This document shows positions 11,571-23,100 of a DNA stretch of 64,000 nucleotides, piece by piece. Source of the DNA: Diabrotica undecimpunctata (Eukaryota; Arthropoda; Insecta; Coleoptera; Chrysomelidae); the NCBI RefSeq assembly GCF_040954645.1, contig NC_092805.1, positions 19,928,741 to 19,992,740 on the forward strand. The letters are read 5' to 3'. Every line of letters starts with the position of its first letter. The stretch's first letter is position 1. The notes under the pieces are model-generated. The model saw nothing but the letters and a program-made list of their open reading frames with translations, made no database searches and was not told where the DNA came from. A program made the position numbers and the translations under genes.

Positions 11571-12266
11571 TTACAAGAAGTAAATAAAGAAGTTCAGTCA
11601 AGTCAAGCACTTAATGTTCATTCTGTAAAAGGGGGAAATGGTAATCAAACAGCAAGGGGAAAAGCTTCGAATAACAACTTTAATACTGGAAGAAGCAAAA
11701 GATGGGAACAGGAAGAAAACTCAAGGAAAATTGGTCAGTGCAGAAAATGTGGTCGTGCTCATAAGTTCCGAAGGTGTCCCGCATTTGGTAAAATGTGCAA
11801 TAAGTGTTTGTATTACAATCATTTCGAGAAAATGTGTAACAACAGGATCATAAGAGAAGTTCAGGAGATTCAAGAAGTAGATATGGACAGTAAACAGGAA
11901 GAATCTATGGTAACATCAATTGAGGTAAATGAAATAAAAGGAAATAAGGAATGGAACTTTAAATTTGTGACATCTAGCCCTAGAGCAAATGGTCAGGCAG
12001 AACGAGCCGTCCAGATAGCTAAAAATATTTTCAGGAAGTGTGAAGATCTTCAGTTAGGCTTATTAGAATATAGAAATACACCACTATTAGGATCAGACAA
12101 ATCCCCAGCACAACTCTTGAATAGTCGTAGACTTAGAGGTAAACTTCCAGTTTTACATGAAAAATATTTACCAGAACAGGTAGACCTAAAAAATGAAAAG
12201 AATAAATTGGATAATAAAAGAAAATTGTACAAGCACTACTATGATAGAAATACAGCTACAAAATAA
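11571..12266 (+). pseudogene. Gag knuckle fused to integrase C-terminal part
   Basis: One open frame runs from 11571 to a stop at 12264-12266. It contains CRKCGRAHKFRRC (C-x2-C-x4-H-x4-C) and then CNKCLYYNHFEKMC. After a junction near 11945 it reads FVTSSPRANGQAERAVQ and EYRNTPL, typical of the integrase core end in Ty3/gypsy elements. After the stop the same frame continues (IGDNVVIRE, WKPAVVRR), is interrupted by the nested LINE, and resumes at 12877 with YHLRPS-like sequence. It is a deletion derivative and not functional. Confidence 0.65.
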
Positions 12267-12398
12267 GAATTAAGTATAGGGGATAATGTGGTTATAAGAG
12301 AAGATGGACAATGGAAACCTGCTGTGGTTAGACGAGGTTTACAAGAGACAAGATCATATGTTGTTGAGAAAGAAAATGGGACACCTGTAAGCAGAAAT

Positions 12399-12864
12399 TA
12401 AAACACTAATAAGACCAGTGTTAACATACGGGTCTGAAACGTGGTCACTTACACAGAATGACCAAGAATTGCTTAAACGTTTCGAGAGAAAAATTCTAAG
12501 GAAAATATATGGAGGAACCAAGAACAGGGTTTGTGGCGTAGGCGCTACAATTTTGAGTTATACAGAAGTTTTGGGGAACCTGACGTTGTAAAATGTATTA
12601 AATTAGCACGCCTTCGATGGATAGGACATGTAATTAGGCGAGATGAAGATGCAACGATCAGAAAAATTTTCGACCGAAGAGGATCAGTGGGAAGACGAGC
12701 CAGAGGAAGACCAAAACTTAGGTATCAAGATAACATAGAGGATGATCTAAAATCCATTGGAGTAAAAGCATGGAGAAGAGTTGCCAGAGACAGGGGCGAA
12801 TGGAAGATTGTTCTGAAGAAGGCTTTGGCTCATAACGAGCTGTAATGCCACTGATGATGATGAT
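12399..12864 (+). mobile_element. 5'-truncated RTE-like LINE nested in the gypsy remnant
   Basis: Encodes the end of a LINE reverse-transcriptase [18 protein letters not shown], then after a frameshift LARLRWIGHVIRR and RARGRPKLRYQDNI. It ends with a TGATGATGATGAT tail. It is bracketed by a 12-bp target duplication, GTAAGCAGAAAT (12387-12398) and GTAAGAAGAAAT (12865-12876), differing at one base. Removing it restores the gypsy frame. Confidence 0.8.
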
Positions 12865-13158
12865 GTAAGAAGAAATAGCTATCACTTGAGACCATCTAAT
12901 AATATTCCTAAACATATTAACCTAGCAGATGATTTTGATCACAATGAGAAGGACAGACCTTCAACATCAACGGCCTGTGAGAGTGAAATATCGAATCAGT
13001 TTCCTACCAGAAGTAAACAATTAATTAAACGCCCATCTAGATATAATGATTTTGAAATGTACTAGTTTTGCAATCAGTATTGTTATTAGTTTTTATTTTA
13101 GAACGTTTTTATTCTTAGTTCATTGTTGTAATTTCTGTATTTTATAGGAAGAAAAAGA

Positions 13159-13340
13159 TGTCATGAGACTGAATAGCTCATGAATGTAAAGTCCTGACAG
13201 GGCTATGACATGGGACAGGGGGCACATGGTCTCATGGCTGACATAGAGGTTAAGCACTTTAGATTAGGTTATGATGACACTGTAGTACTGAAAGTAATAA
13301 TAATAAAGATGTGCAACAGTCCGTATTAAACATTATTACA
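13159..13340 (+). repeat. Candidate 3' LTR of the gypsy remnant
   Basis: Begins TGTCATGAG right after a purine tract (AGGAAGAAAAAGA, 13146-13158) and ends ATTACA, fitting a TG...CA LTR with an adjacent polypurine tract. It contains AATAAAG near its end. There is no second LTR in the window to confirm the boundaries. Confidence 0.4.
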
Positions 13341-13350
13341 GTTATATATT

Positions 13351-13387
13351 CTAATGTTTTATAGCAAAATATGCTATAAAACATTAG
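13351..13387. repeat. Perfect 16-bp inverted repeat (hairpin)
   Basis: CTAATGTTTTATAGCA (13351-13366), AAATA loop, then the exact reverse complement (13372-13387). It lies directly before the hammerhead candidate and may be part of the same Penelope-like terminal block. Confidence 0.8.
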
Positions 13388-13453
13388 CTTCTGCATATGT
13401 CGCTCTGAGGAGACCTAATAAGGTCGAAATATGTATAAGCGAATGGCAGTAGC
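13387..13453 (+). ncRNA. Type-I hammerhead ribozyme candidate
   Basis: All conserved core positions are present: CTGAGGA (13405-13411, fits CUGANGA), then stem II GACC/GGTC with a TAATAA loop (13412-13425), then GAAA (13426-13429). Next comes a tiny stem III with U-A cleavage context (13429-13437). Stem I is TCGCT (13400-13404) with AGCGA (13438-13442). Beyond an internal loop it extends as GCTTCTGC (13387-13394) with GCAGTAGC (13446-13453), 7 of 8 pairs. Predicted cleavage is after A13437. Type-I hammerheads with a very short stem III are known from Penelope-like retroelements. No Penelope reverse transcriptase is seen next to it. Confidence 0.7.
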
Positions 13454-13460
13454 CCTGCAT

Positions 13461-13966
13461 TGAAATTAAATCTTAAACGTCTGCTTTATTTATTTACTCA
13501 TGTTCAGAGTATTAGAAACAAATTCGCGAAGAATATTTGCCGTGGTGGACGACAGGTCGTGGAATGCAAATTGTAGATCTCCCTTGTCGGTTAATTCCCC
13601 AATGTCTGCTTTATATATTGTAAAAAGCACTGTACACAAATATCTGAATTTTAGTTTCACCAAGTAGGAAATCTTCGCATTTCTACTATTTTTATTGTAG
13701 CAAAATGTATGTTATTGTATATATACCATGTTTTAAGTAAAATCAAACAGAATTTTTTAACTTATAACAACAGCTAGCACCAGTATAACAGTTGTTGATT
13801 TAAACATTATTTGGATTAAAGTTTTCCGCTGTTCAAGAGTAAAACTGAAATATTAAATATAAAGCCGTATTAAGGAACTTACTAAAGAGTTTAACTTTTG
13901 CCTTTCGTATCTCATAACAAAAATTTAAACAGAAACAAAAAACTAAGTACAAGCAGCTAGAGATAT
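13461..13966. other. No gene seen; 3' flank of the host gene
   Basis: AT-rich sequence after the host stop codon on the minus strand. It presumably holds the 3' UTR, but no clear AATAAA was found close to the stop. Confidence 0.4.
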
Positions 13967-14170
13967 CTACTTCTGAGTATTTTTTTCTTGTCTCTTCAAT
14001 AAATTTAGACTTGTTTGTGGATTGGCTAAGGAATAAGTTTCTGGCTCGAAAACAGGAGGGTATTCGAGACCTGGGTAATCAGCGTTTGGGCTGGTGGCAA
14101 ATTCGAATGACTGCGATATCACTGGTGGTGTGGTCTCTAGAGAGTAACTGCTTTGTGACATGGAAAGATG
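13967..14170 (-). CDS. Host terminal exon
   Basis: Acceptor GTTTCAG|CAT, stop TAG at 13967-13969. 67 codons plus the stop: [19 protein letters not shown], then [19 protein letters not shown] and [11 protein letters not shown]. The acidic/aromatic/proline motif LEYPPVFEP near the end may be a conserved C-terminal peptide. Confidence 0.8.
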   Translation of the reverse strand, partial: HLSMSQSSYSLETTPPVISQSFEFATSPNADYPGLEYPPVFEPETYSLANPQTSLNLLKRQEKNTQK

Positions 14171-17100
14171 CTGAAACGTAAACGATAAAATTAAAATGTT
14201 ATCAAATTCAAATTCTATTAATTATATACAACTCTGAATATTGTAGAATATAATTTTAAGGACTTACGGACCTGCGAAGAGCTCCCAGAAGGCCAACTTA
14301 TATCAGAACCGGAACTGTGCTTCTTAAAAATCGCTCTATGCAGTTTCGGTGATCCTAAAAACGTCTTTTCCTTCTTTCCTTCGGATTTTCCGCCAAATAT
14401 ATTCTTAATTTTTCCACCCCGTTGAGATTTTTCATCCAAGTTCAGTTCGAAGGCGAATTTGGGTTTGGATTTTGGATCTTGACTGGATGGCAAGGACATA
14501 GGAGTATACTGAATCGCCGATTTTAATTTTACTTTAGTTGAAGAAGAGTCTTGAACCTGATACGAATATATAAAATGTTACACAATATATAAATAATAAG
14601 CTTAGGCAAGATATGAAGTAACATTTGCAAGGAATTTCAATAAAAAATTGCATCCCCTTTATTGCACCTCTCTAATTTTTTTGGTATATAAGTGCATCTA
14701 TATAAGGTATATAAGTGGATCTAATGACTGTTTCAAGTTAAGAATTCACAACTGAACAGATAGGCCAGTGCATTTCTTACGGGCGTATGTTGCCAATAGT
14801 TCACGGGACTATGCAGGGCCGGCCGAAATAACCCATTCTTTATTTATATTCAAATTTTTATTTATATTTTCCAATGTTAATCAAATTTATTTTAAAAAGA
14901 TAGGTACGTATCTATTTAATAAGCTTAACGACTACAATTACTTATAAATATGGTTACATTTTCAGGGAAGTGATTTTAAAGATTATTAGAAAAATGTCTT
15001 TATTAGTGGTTAAAATATTAGGTTTTACGCAATTGGTTAATTATTATGGCACAGGTAATTCTGACAGCTTAGGTGTCAACTCTCAAAATTATTTATAAAA
15101 TATTACTTTCACAATAGTTAATAAATAGAAAGCAATAATAATTAAGATATTGTGCTTAAACTTCCATTATCGGGCAAGCCGGGCTAACAGGCCCTAACAG
15201 TAAACAATATTGATTACTTTATAATTGACTATTAATAGTTTTCTAATTCTCTTTATGTACTTAGTCATTCCAAACAATAGTGTCATTTGGAAAGCACATT
15301 TGGAAAGCAGACAGATTTATGAGTTATAGATAAATGAGCGGTATGTTTTTCAAAATAGTGTAATTAGGTGAAGTGGAGATTATATGTTTGTCTGTATACA
15401 TAAGCCCAAACTGCCCGATTACGTTTTTAAATTCTTCTGCCCGGACAAGGGTTAAGGCATAACCATCGCGCACTCAAATCTCAAGTGTAAAAAATTATAT
15501 TGTTAAAATGGATCCAGTTTTGCCGTTTAAAAGTGGTCAAATTTTACATCTGAGTGCTAAAAAAGTGATCTTAAACGTAGTGAGATACCACATTAATTTG
15601 CTTCGAGATGAAAGTCAACGTATTGTATTCGACAAAGTATCCGCGATGACAGGAGTGTCAGTTCGTACGATTCAAAAAATCGTACAGGAAGACAAAGAAG
15701 GTGAGCTTTCTGAGGTAAAAACAAACAGAAAAAGAACCCGTTGCCGAAACAACTCCAGAGACTATACTTACGATGAAGGTGTTCGTATCGGCGTTCGTCG
15801 AACAGTGCATAGTTTTTTTTTTGAAAACATTCCTCCTACTTTGAATCGTCTTCTGCCAAAAGTGAACCAAGACGAAAACTTGCCAAATTTTACCCGCAGT
15901 ACAATGTACAGGTTGTTAAAAGACATGAACTTTGTTTATGCAAAACGTGATAAAAGTGCCGTGCTAATAGAACGTCCTGATATAATTGCATGGAGGCATG
16001 GATATTTAAGGGCCATTAAACAATATCGGGCTGAGGGCTATGACATTGTGTATTTGGATGAGTCATGGGTCAATGTGGGGCACTCGGTTTCCAGAGAATG
16101 GAAAGACAAAACCGTCACCTCGGCAAGAGATGCGTTCATAAAAGGGCTAAGTACTGGACTAAAGCATCCCACTCAGCGTGGACCACGTTTCATCCTTGTC
16201 CATGCCGGAAGTGAAAATGGTTTTGTAAACGGTGCTGAAATGTTTTTCCTTGCAAAAAAAAACAGCGCTGATTATCACGACGAAATGGACGGTCCGTGTT
16301 TTGAGAACTGGTTTGAAAACAAACTGTTGCCCAACTTAGTTCGAAAAACGGTTATTGTTATGGACAATGCTCCATATCATAGTGTAAAAACCGAGTTGTT
16401 GCCTAACCAATCGTGGAATAAGAATAACATTATGGACTGGTTAAGACAAAAAGACATATTTTTTGAAGAAAATTATCTGAAGTGCGAGCTTTTGGAGGTA
16501 GTCGCGCAATTTAAACAAAATTTTGATAATTACAAAATTGAAGAACTTTGTAAACAACAAAATAATGTCAAAGTGCTTCGTTTGCCTCCATACCATTGCG
16601 AATTAAATCCAATTGAAATGGTATGGAGCCAAGTAAAAAGGCATGTGGCCGTAAATAACAGCACCTTCAAAGCGAAGGATATGGAGGACCTCATAAAAAA
16701 AGCGTTTTCAAATGTTACGTCTGATAACTGGAGAAACTATATTCAACATGTAATGACTCTGGAGAAAAAATTTTGGGAAGTGGACGGTCTAATGGAAGAC
16801 GTAACTCCCATAGTTATAGATTTATATGATAGTAGTGACAATTCCGATTTGGATATGGACGAAGAATGTACATAGTTTTTGATAATTGTAATATTGTAAA
16901 TATATAAATGTCAAACTAAAAAACCAAATAATTTGTTACATTTCTATGGTTCTGTTGTATTTTTTTTAAAATATACAGAAGTTTTTATTGTTTTTTTATG
17001 TTTTTTACTGACACTAATAATATCTACCACAATACTCACTCAATTTGTTCATTAAACAATTAAGAATATTTTTAAGAGTCTGATGATGACCTAAGCCGAA

Positions 17101-20100
17101 ATTTAATAAATAACTGTTGTGAGAAAAAGACATGTCTTTAATTTTTATTTTTCAAAAAAACAAAAAAAATTTAAAGTTACCTAAGTGAAAAAACGTCTAA
17201 TGTGCAATATAACATGCAGTTCGGCCCTGCTTTTTCGCTGCAACTCCACTACTCTCGCCTATCTCAGTCTATCGGTAGTTCTGGCATCACCGCTTCCCAT
17301 AAGGCTCCTTTATGAATTCTTAACTTGACACAGACAGTAGATACTTTTATCCAATAACTACATCACGCGCAAACGTATCGTTATTCATTACAACATTTGA
17401 TCTAATCGGAGACAACAAGGAATAGTACTAAACATACTATAATCACGAAATAGTCACCAAGGGAGATATCCGATAGTGCGTAAGTGTATTAATAAAATAC
17501 AAATTTAAGAAAAGTTTAAAATAATGAATTAATAAGTATGTCCTGGTTCATCAAATCAAAGGGTGATATCAAGATAACAATCCGAAACGCTAAAAGCTTG
17601 TACGAAGCTGAAAATCTAACAAATGTATGCCATCAATAATTTTAATGGTGTTGGAATATTAACTCAGCCTATGGTGACAAATGGGTGGATCGAGTAGCTC
17701 AGGAATGCCGGTCCTAAGCCCGGGTAAAGGAGAAGGTTGGGCAGTGGGCTGACAACCCACTCCCAAGAAAAAACACACTGTTACAAAACCTGAACATTTG
17801 CCTCGGAATACAAGACGAAACTTTCGGAAACGACTCAAGCTGCGAAGCATGGACTATATATTTGGAAACAGAAATGTGAGGATATTAAATAAACCAGGAG
17901 CTAAAACCGCACTTATGCAAGAACTAAAAAGATATAAGCTCATGATTACTGCTCTTCAGGAGATGAGATGGCTGGAGAAAGGTGTCAGGGACACTAAAAC
18001 GCACTGGGAAGGAACAAGGAAGCAAAGAATGTAGTGTTACATTTGTGGTGGATAATAATTTTAACTCAAAAATCATAGACTTCCAGGCAGTCAGTGAAAG
18101 GATATGTAAGTTAAGAATTTGCACCCACTTCTTCAACCTAACAATGATAAACATTCACTGCCCAACAGAAAAACAAGAACAACATACAAAGAAAAGCTTC
18201 TATCAACAGCTGGAGGTAGTATATGACAATGCGCCCAAAAATGACATCAAAATTATAATGGGTGATATGAATGCTAAAATATACAAGGAACCGCAGTTCT
18301 ATATCACAATAAGAAAACACCCACTGCACAATGAAACAAGCGAGAATGGGGAGTTTTTGATAACTTTTGCCACCAGTAAAAACATGGTGATAAGTTCCAC
18401 ATGCTTCCCACATAAAGACATATACAAAATGACATGGATTTTACCAGATGGAACCACAATCAATCAAATCGACCATGTGCTAATAGAGAAAAGAGCAGCC
18501 AGTAGTATCTCAGATTTGAAAACACGACGAGGAGCATGCTGTGGATCAGACCATCTTTTACTCCAAACCAAATTTATATGCAGAGTTAACACAGAAAGAA
18601 ATGGACGAGGAAACCTAGTGACCAACCGAACGGTTCAACCGGCCGCTTATCCCGATAATATTAATATTATAAGTAGAACATCAACAGGAACACAGGAAAC
18701 ATACGCAGAGTTAAAAACACAAACCAAAAGACTAGGTCTGGAAATTAACACAGAAAAAACAAAAATAATGATACAGACGAGAAGAAATATAGTCCCACAA
18801 AACATTATACATGAAGATGACATTGAAATGCTTGGAAAGTTTACATACCTGGGAGTAGAAATATATGCCGACGGATCAGAAGATGGAGAAATACGGAAGA
18901 GAATAACGCAGGCAAACAGAGCTTATTTTGCCCTCTCCCATATATTTCGATCTAGAAATGTCCACCGAAATACAAAGATGAGAATATATAAAACCTTAAT
19001 TAGACCAATAGCATGCTATGGCAGTGAAGCACGGGTCCTGAAAGAAACATCCAAAAGCAAACACGAGACACATTCGAAAGGAAAGTACTGAGGAGAATAC
19101 TAGGACCTGTGAGGGGAAACGGAATCTTCAGAAGTCGATACAACAACGAGCTTTATCAACTTTATAAGGAAGCACCACTGTCAGACTTCATTAGAATACA
19201 AATATTGCAATGGGCCGGACATGTGATAAGAATGGGAGAAGATAGGCTATCAAAAAGAGTACCGAATGCTAGAATGCAGGGAAAGAGACCGGTTGGAAAA
19301 CCAAGAAAGCGCTGGGAAGACACAGTAAACAGCAACCCACAAGCTCTTTTAGGAGTCCGTGTATGGAGAAAATTAGCCATAGACAAGCAAGGGTGGAGGC
19401 AAAAATAAAGGAGACCAAGGCTCAATTTGGAGCCTTGGAGCCTAGAAAAAGAAGTGTTGAAATATTAATTAACGAAGAAAGAAAACCTTAACTTACTTTT
19501 TGGGGATTTCAATGGCAAATTAAAAGACAGGTTCCTAAACACTATATGAGAATAGCGGTTTGGGGATACAAAACGGAAAATTACCAACCGGTAGAATAGT
19601 CTGGCTTAAGAAAAGGATATAGTACATCAGACCATCCAAACAATGGTCTGGGGCATAGAACAAACTATTAATAATTGCAGAATCGATTCAATATACAGGT
19701 AACTAATACATAATATATATGAAAACGCAACTATGATAGTACAACTAGACGAAAATACAAATCCCATCCCCGTTAAGAGAGACATTCAATGCAGTGTACG
19801 AAGGATAGGGCCATGCAAAGTAAATGAGAATTTTCTTAACAACATTGCCGCTCTTCATGGCAGCAACCGTACGAACAACATACACTCAGAGATTCTCAAA
19901 AATTCCCACACAAAATTAAATTTTTAGTATATTAGAAGAAATGGAATTTTAGTAATTACATGGATGGTAAACAATTTCTTTTTAATCACTGACATAATGA
20001 ATAGAAATGAATAGAATAGGAAACATATATAATAACGTTTCCCATCATGATCTGGTTAGTGTTAAAATCTATAGAGTTGAAGTAACTTGAAAATTGCGAT

Positions 20101-23100
20101 TATTTCTATAGTGTCGGTTGTGTTATTTTTTAGAGTTTGAATAAATTTAGTTATGGTGCGTTCCACGGAAACGTGGGCTACATTTCAGTGTGTCAGAAAA
20201 GCAGATAACCAATAATCTTATGAACTATCATTTGGATCACCGTGGTAATGATTCATTATCAAATATTATAACGCTTGTGTCCGAAATGAGTGGTGTTTCT
20301 AAAAGGAGTATTTACAAAGTGTGCCACGAGTATGCATCACGTGCTGGTCTCCAACAACCGAAGAAAAAGCCTGAAATCGGTAAAATTTTATCATCTTTTT
20401 CCCGTTTGTTGTGCTATATCGAGTTTAAGTTTGAAAAACGCTGTAGAAAGTCGATTTTAATTGGGAAACAGGAGATAATTTCATGGCGTCGTCGTTAACA
20501 ACGATTCATTCGTCGATACCACGGAGAAGGTTACAATATCGTCTATTTAGATGAGTCATAGGTAAACGTAGGCAACAGCGTATCAAAAGAATGGGTAGAC
20601 ACGTCCATTAAATCGCATAGAAATGCATTTGTTGGTGGCCCGACTACTGGCTTAAAAGCTTCTGCAGCTCGTGGTCCCCGTGGCTTTGTTAATGGAACAG
20701 AACTGACTTTTTTGACAAAGAAAAACACCCAAGATTACCACTACGAAATGGATGGTCAATTTTGAATTTGAAAATTGTTTCAAACAAATTCCTAATTTGC
20801 AAAAAAACAGTTGTGGTGTTGGGTAATGCTCCTTATCACAGCAGGGAATTCAAGAAAGTTCCTCACACTGCTTCCAATAAAGAAGAAATAAAAACAGCCG
20901 AACAATAATTCAACCTCGCAAGGGGTTTATTAAAAATGTTTTTGTATGGTTAAGATTTTTACACCTTGAATTATTGTTTTCAAAATGACACAACATAAAA
21001 TAGTCTGAAACTTCAGCACTAAATGGAATACAAAAGGTGGATTTATTTATGATAATTCACAGAATGGGCGAAATATGGCAAACCCTCTTTGTAAAATACA
21101 ACCACACTGATTCTAACGTCTGAAATGCAGTATAGATTAATATAAATGGGTCAACATATGGTATCAACACCTCAGATTCGCTGACGACATCGTGATTATA
21201 GCGAGCACATTCGAAGAATTACAAACCACGGTGAAGGAACTTACAGACGACTCCCAATACGTCGGATTAAAAATAAATATGACAAAAACAATGCCAAACA
21301 GAGATGACGCCAGACCTATAACTATAAATGGCAATTAAAAAACTTAATTGACTACTTAAGAACCGCAAATACCTCAATACTTGAGGAGCAAAGTGTTAAC
21401 CAGTGCATCCTTCCTAATGTGACACATGGATGTCAAACCTAGATCCTAAGACAAATATGAAAGGAAAGATGAATGTTAGGAAAACGGCTGTCGGATGTCT
21501 TTTTGATTAATTATTATAAAACAAATAAACTCGGAGAAGCAAGCCTCCATTATGCCCAAAATTAAAGAAAAATAATATAAAACTAATAACAATTAAAAAT
21601 ATCAAACAAAATTGTGAAACAATAAATAATGCAGCCCGAACATTTCTGAAAAGGTTCTTTGTTAAAAAAAAGTCAAATAACATGTTTCTCCAAGTGAACA
21701 AGACACAATAAATATTTTATTGCTGAAAAATTGGTATTAAAAAATTTATTTTTCACATAATATTACAAACTAAACTTAAATTCTACAATTAATAACTTTT
21801 TTTTTATTTTCTGCTTTCATAGATATATCATTCAGATATAATAAAATATTTATTATATCTAAAATATTCAAAAATCACTCCCAACTAAACGTCAAATTAA
21901 TTTTTCATAATCTGTAGTTTATTCTTAAAAAAACTAAAATTTTATTATACAAAAACTATTTATTACAAACTAAACTTAAATTCTACAATTAAAAATTTTC
22001 TTAACAGCGGATAGACATTGGTTTTTCTTGTTATTTTTTATTTTCATCGGCTTTTTCTTGAGTACCTCCAAACTGTTTTTTAAATTCACAGATTTATTGG
22101 TGATCTTCTTGGAAACGTTAGCTGCAAATACTCTTTTGCCATCCTCCCTGGAAATAGTCATTGATTTTGCAGGATTTCGGATAATTTCTTCGGCCTCACG
22201 TCTTTCAATTTCCAGAGCAACCCGGAGATTATTTCTCAACACGCCGTCACCAAGACAAATACTCTTGAACCTGGTATCTGATCTTGCAGTTGCCAATAAT
22301 GACAATGGATCCAACAATCTGAAATATGAAAAAGTATATCAGTATATAGATTAAAAGTATAATTAAGAAAATAAATAAACATTAAAAGAAATTAAAAAAC
22401 ACTTACCTTAAAATATTGGACCACATCTCCACAGGAAGCGCCGCCAACTGGAAGCAGGATGCAGCGATCACTGGCAATAAACGGAACATTTCGAACACTA
22501 CGTAACAATAACACTTAATCACTTCAAAGCACAAACTGAACTGACTACAGCGCGCAAATGACGCCGTTATATACGCATGTTTACGCGGCAAATCACTTAC
22601 CAAAAGCGCGCGCAGAATGTAACACCACGTCAGCCATACAGCTGACATCAACTAAAGTGTGCGCGCAGTGTCTAAACAACTTATGTTTCGCCGATGATAT
22701 AGTCATAATAGCTGAGGACTTAGGAATGGCAAAGAGAGATGGTAAAGGAACTCGTTGTGGCTATAGAAAATGTAGGTTTAAATATAAACATCTCGAAAAC
22801 AAAAATGATAAAATTGGTAATCAGTATTGGTGAGCTAGAAGTAGAACTCGTAGATAAATATAAATAGTATGGCAGGGATAATCAGACTCATGAACTGAAG
22901 AGAGGAATCGGTCTTTGGTGGACAGCACATGGGAAACTGAGAGAAACTTTTAAAAGTGAGTTGTCCACATGCCTGAGGAGAAAATGATCAATATATCAAC
23001 AAGTTCATTTTCAAGAGGTAGCGGAGTTCTTATTGCTGTTCATAAGAGCTTTAACAGTTAACCAGACAATCGAACAACTTTTTGACTTGATGACTGAAGG

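Larger units (their letters stand above)
11565..13340 (+). mobile_element. Internally deleted Ty3/gypsy-like retrotransposon remnant
   Basis: It has a Gag zinc knuckle, then directly the end of integrase, then a polypurine stretch and a short LTR-like block. Protease, reverse transcriptase, RNase H and most of integrase are missing, as is the 5' LTR. A LINE tail is nested at 12399-12864. The start is set by the end of F-box homology. Confidence 0.65.
14722..17339 (+). mobile_element. Tc1/mariner-superfamily DD83E element with terminal inverted repeats
   Basis: The left end TAATGACTGTTTCAAGTTAA continuing to 14748, and the reverse complement of 17313-17339, match at 24 of 27 positions, including a perfect 16-bp core (TCAAGTTAAGAATTCA). 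Both ends start with TA, the superfamily's usual target. A second inner inverted pair, GCAGGGCCG, lies at 14813-14821 and 17222-17230. Length is about 2.6 kb around an intact transposase. It sits in a host intron. The outer borders could extend a few bases beyond the TA. Confidence 0.7.

Noticed and set aside
17213..17230. GCAGGGCCG pair read as hAT-type ends of the transposase element
   Set aside because: No 8-bp target duplication flanks these ends, and longer TA-flanked inverted repeats lie outside them.
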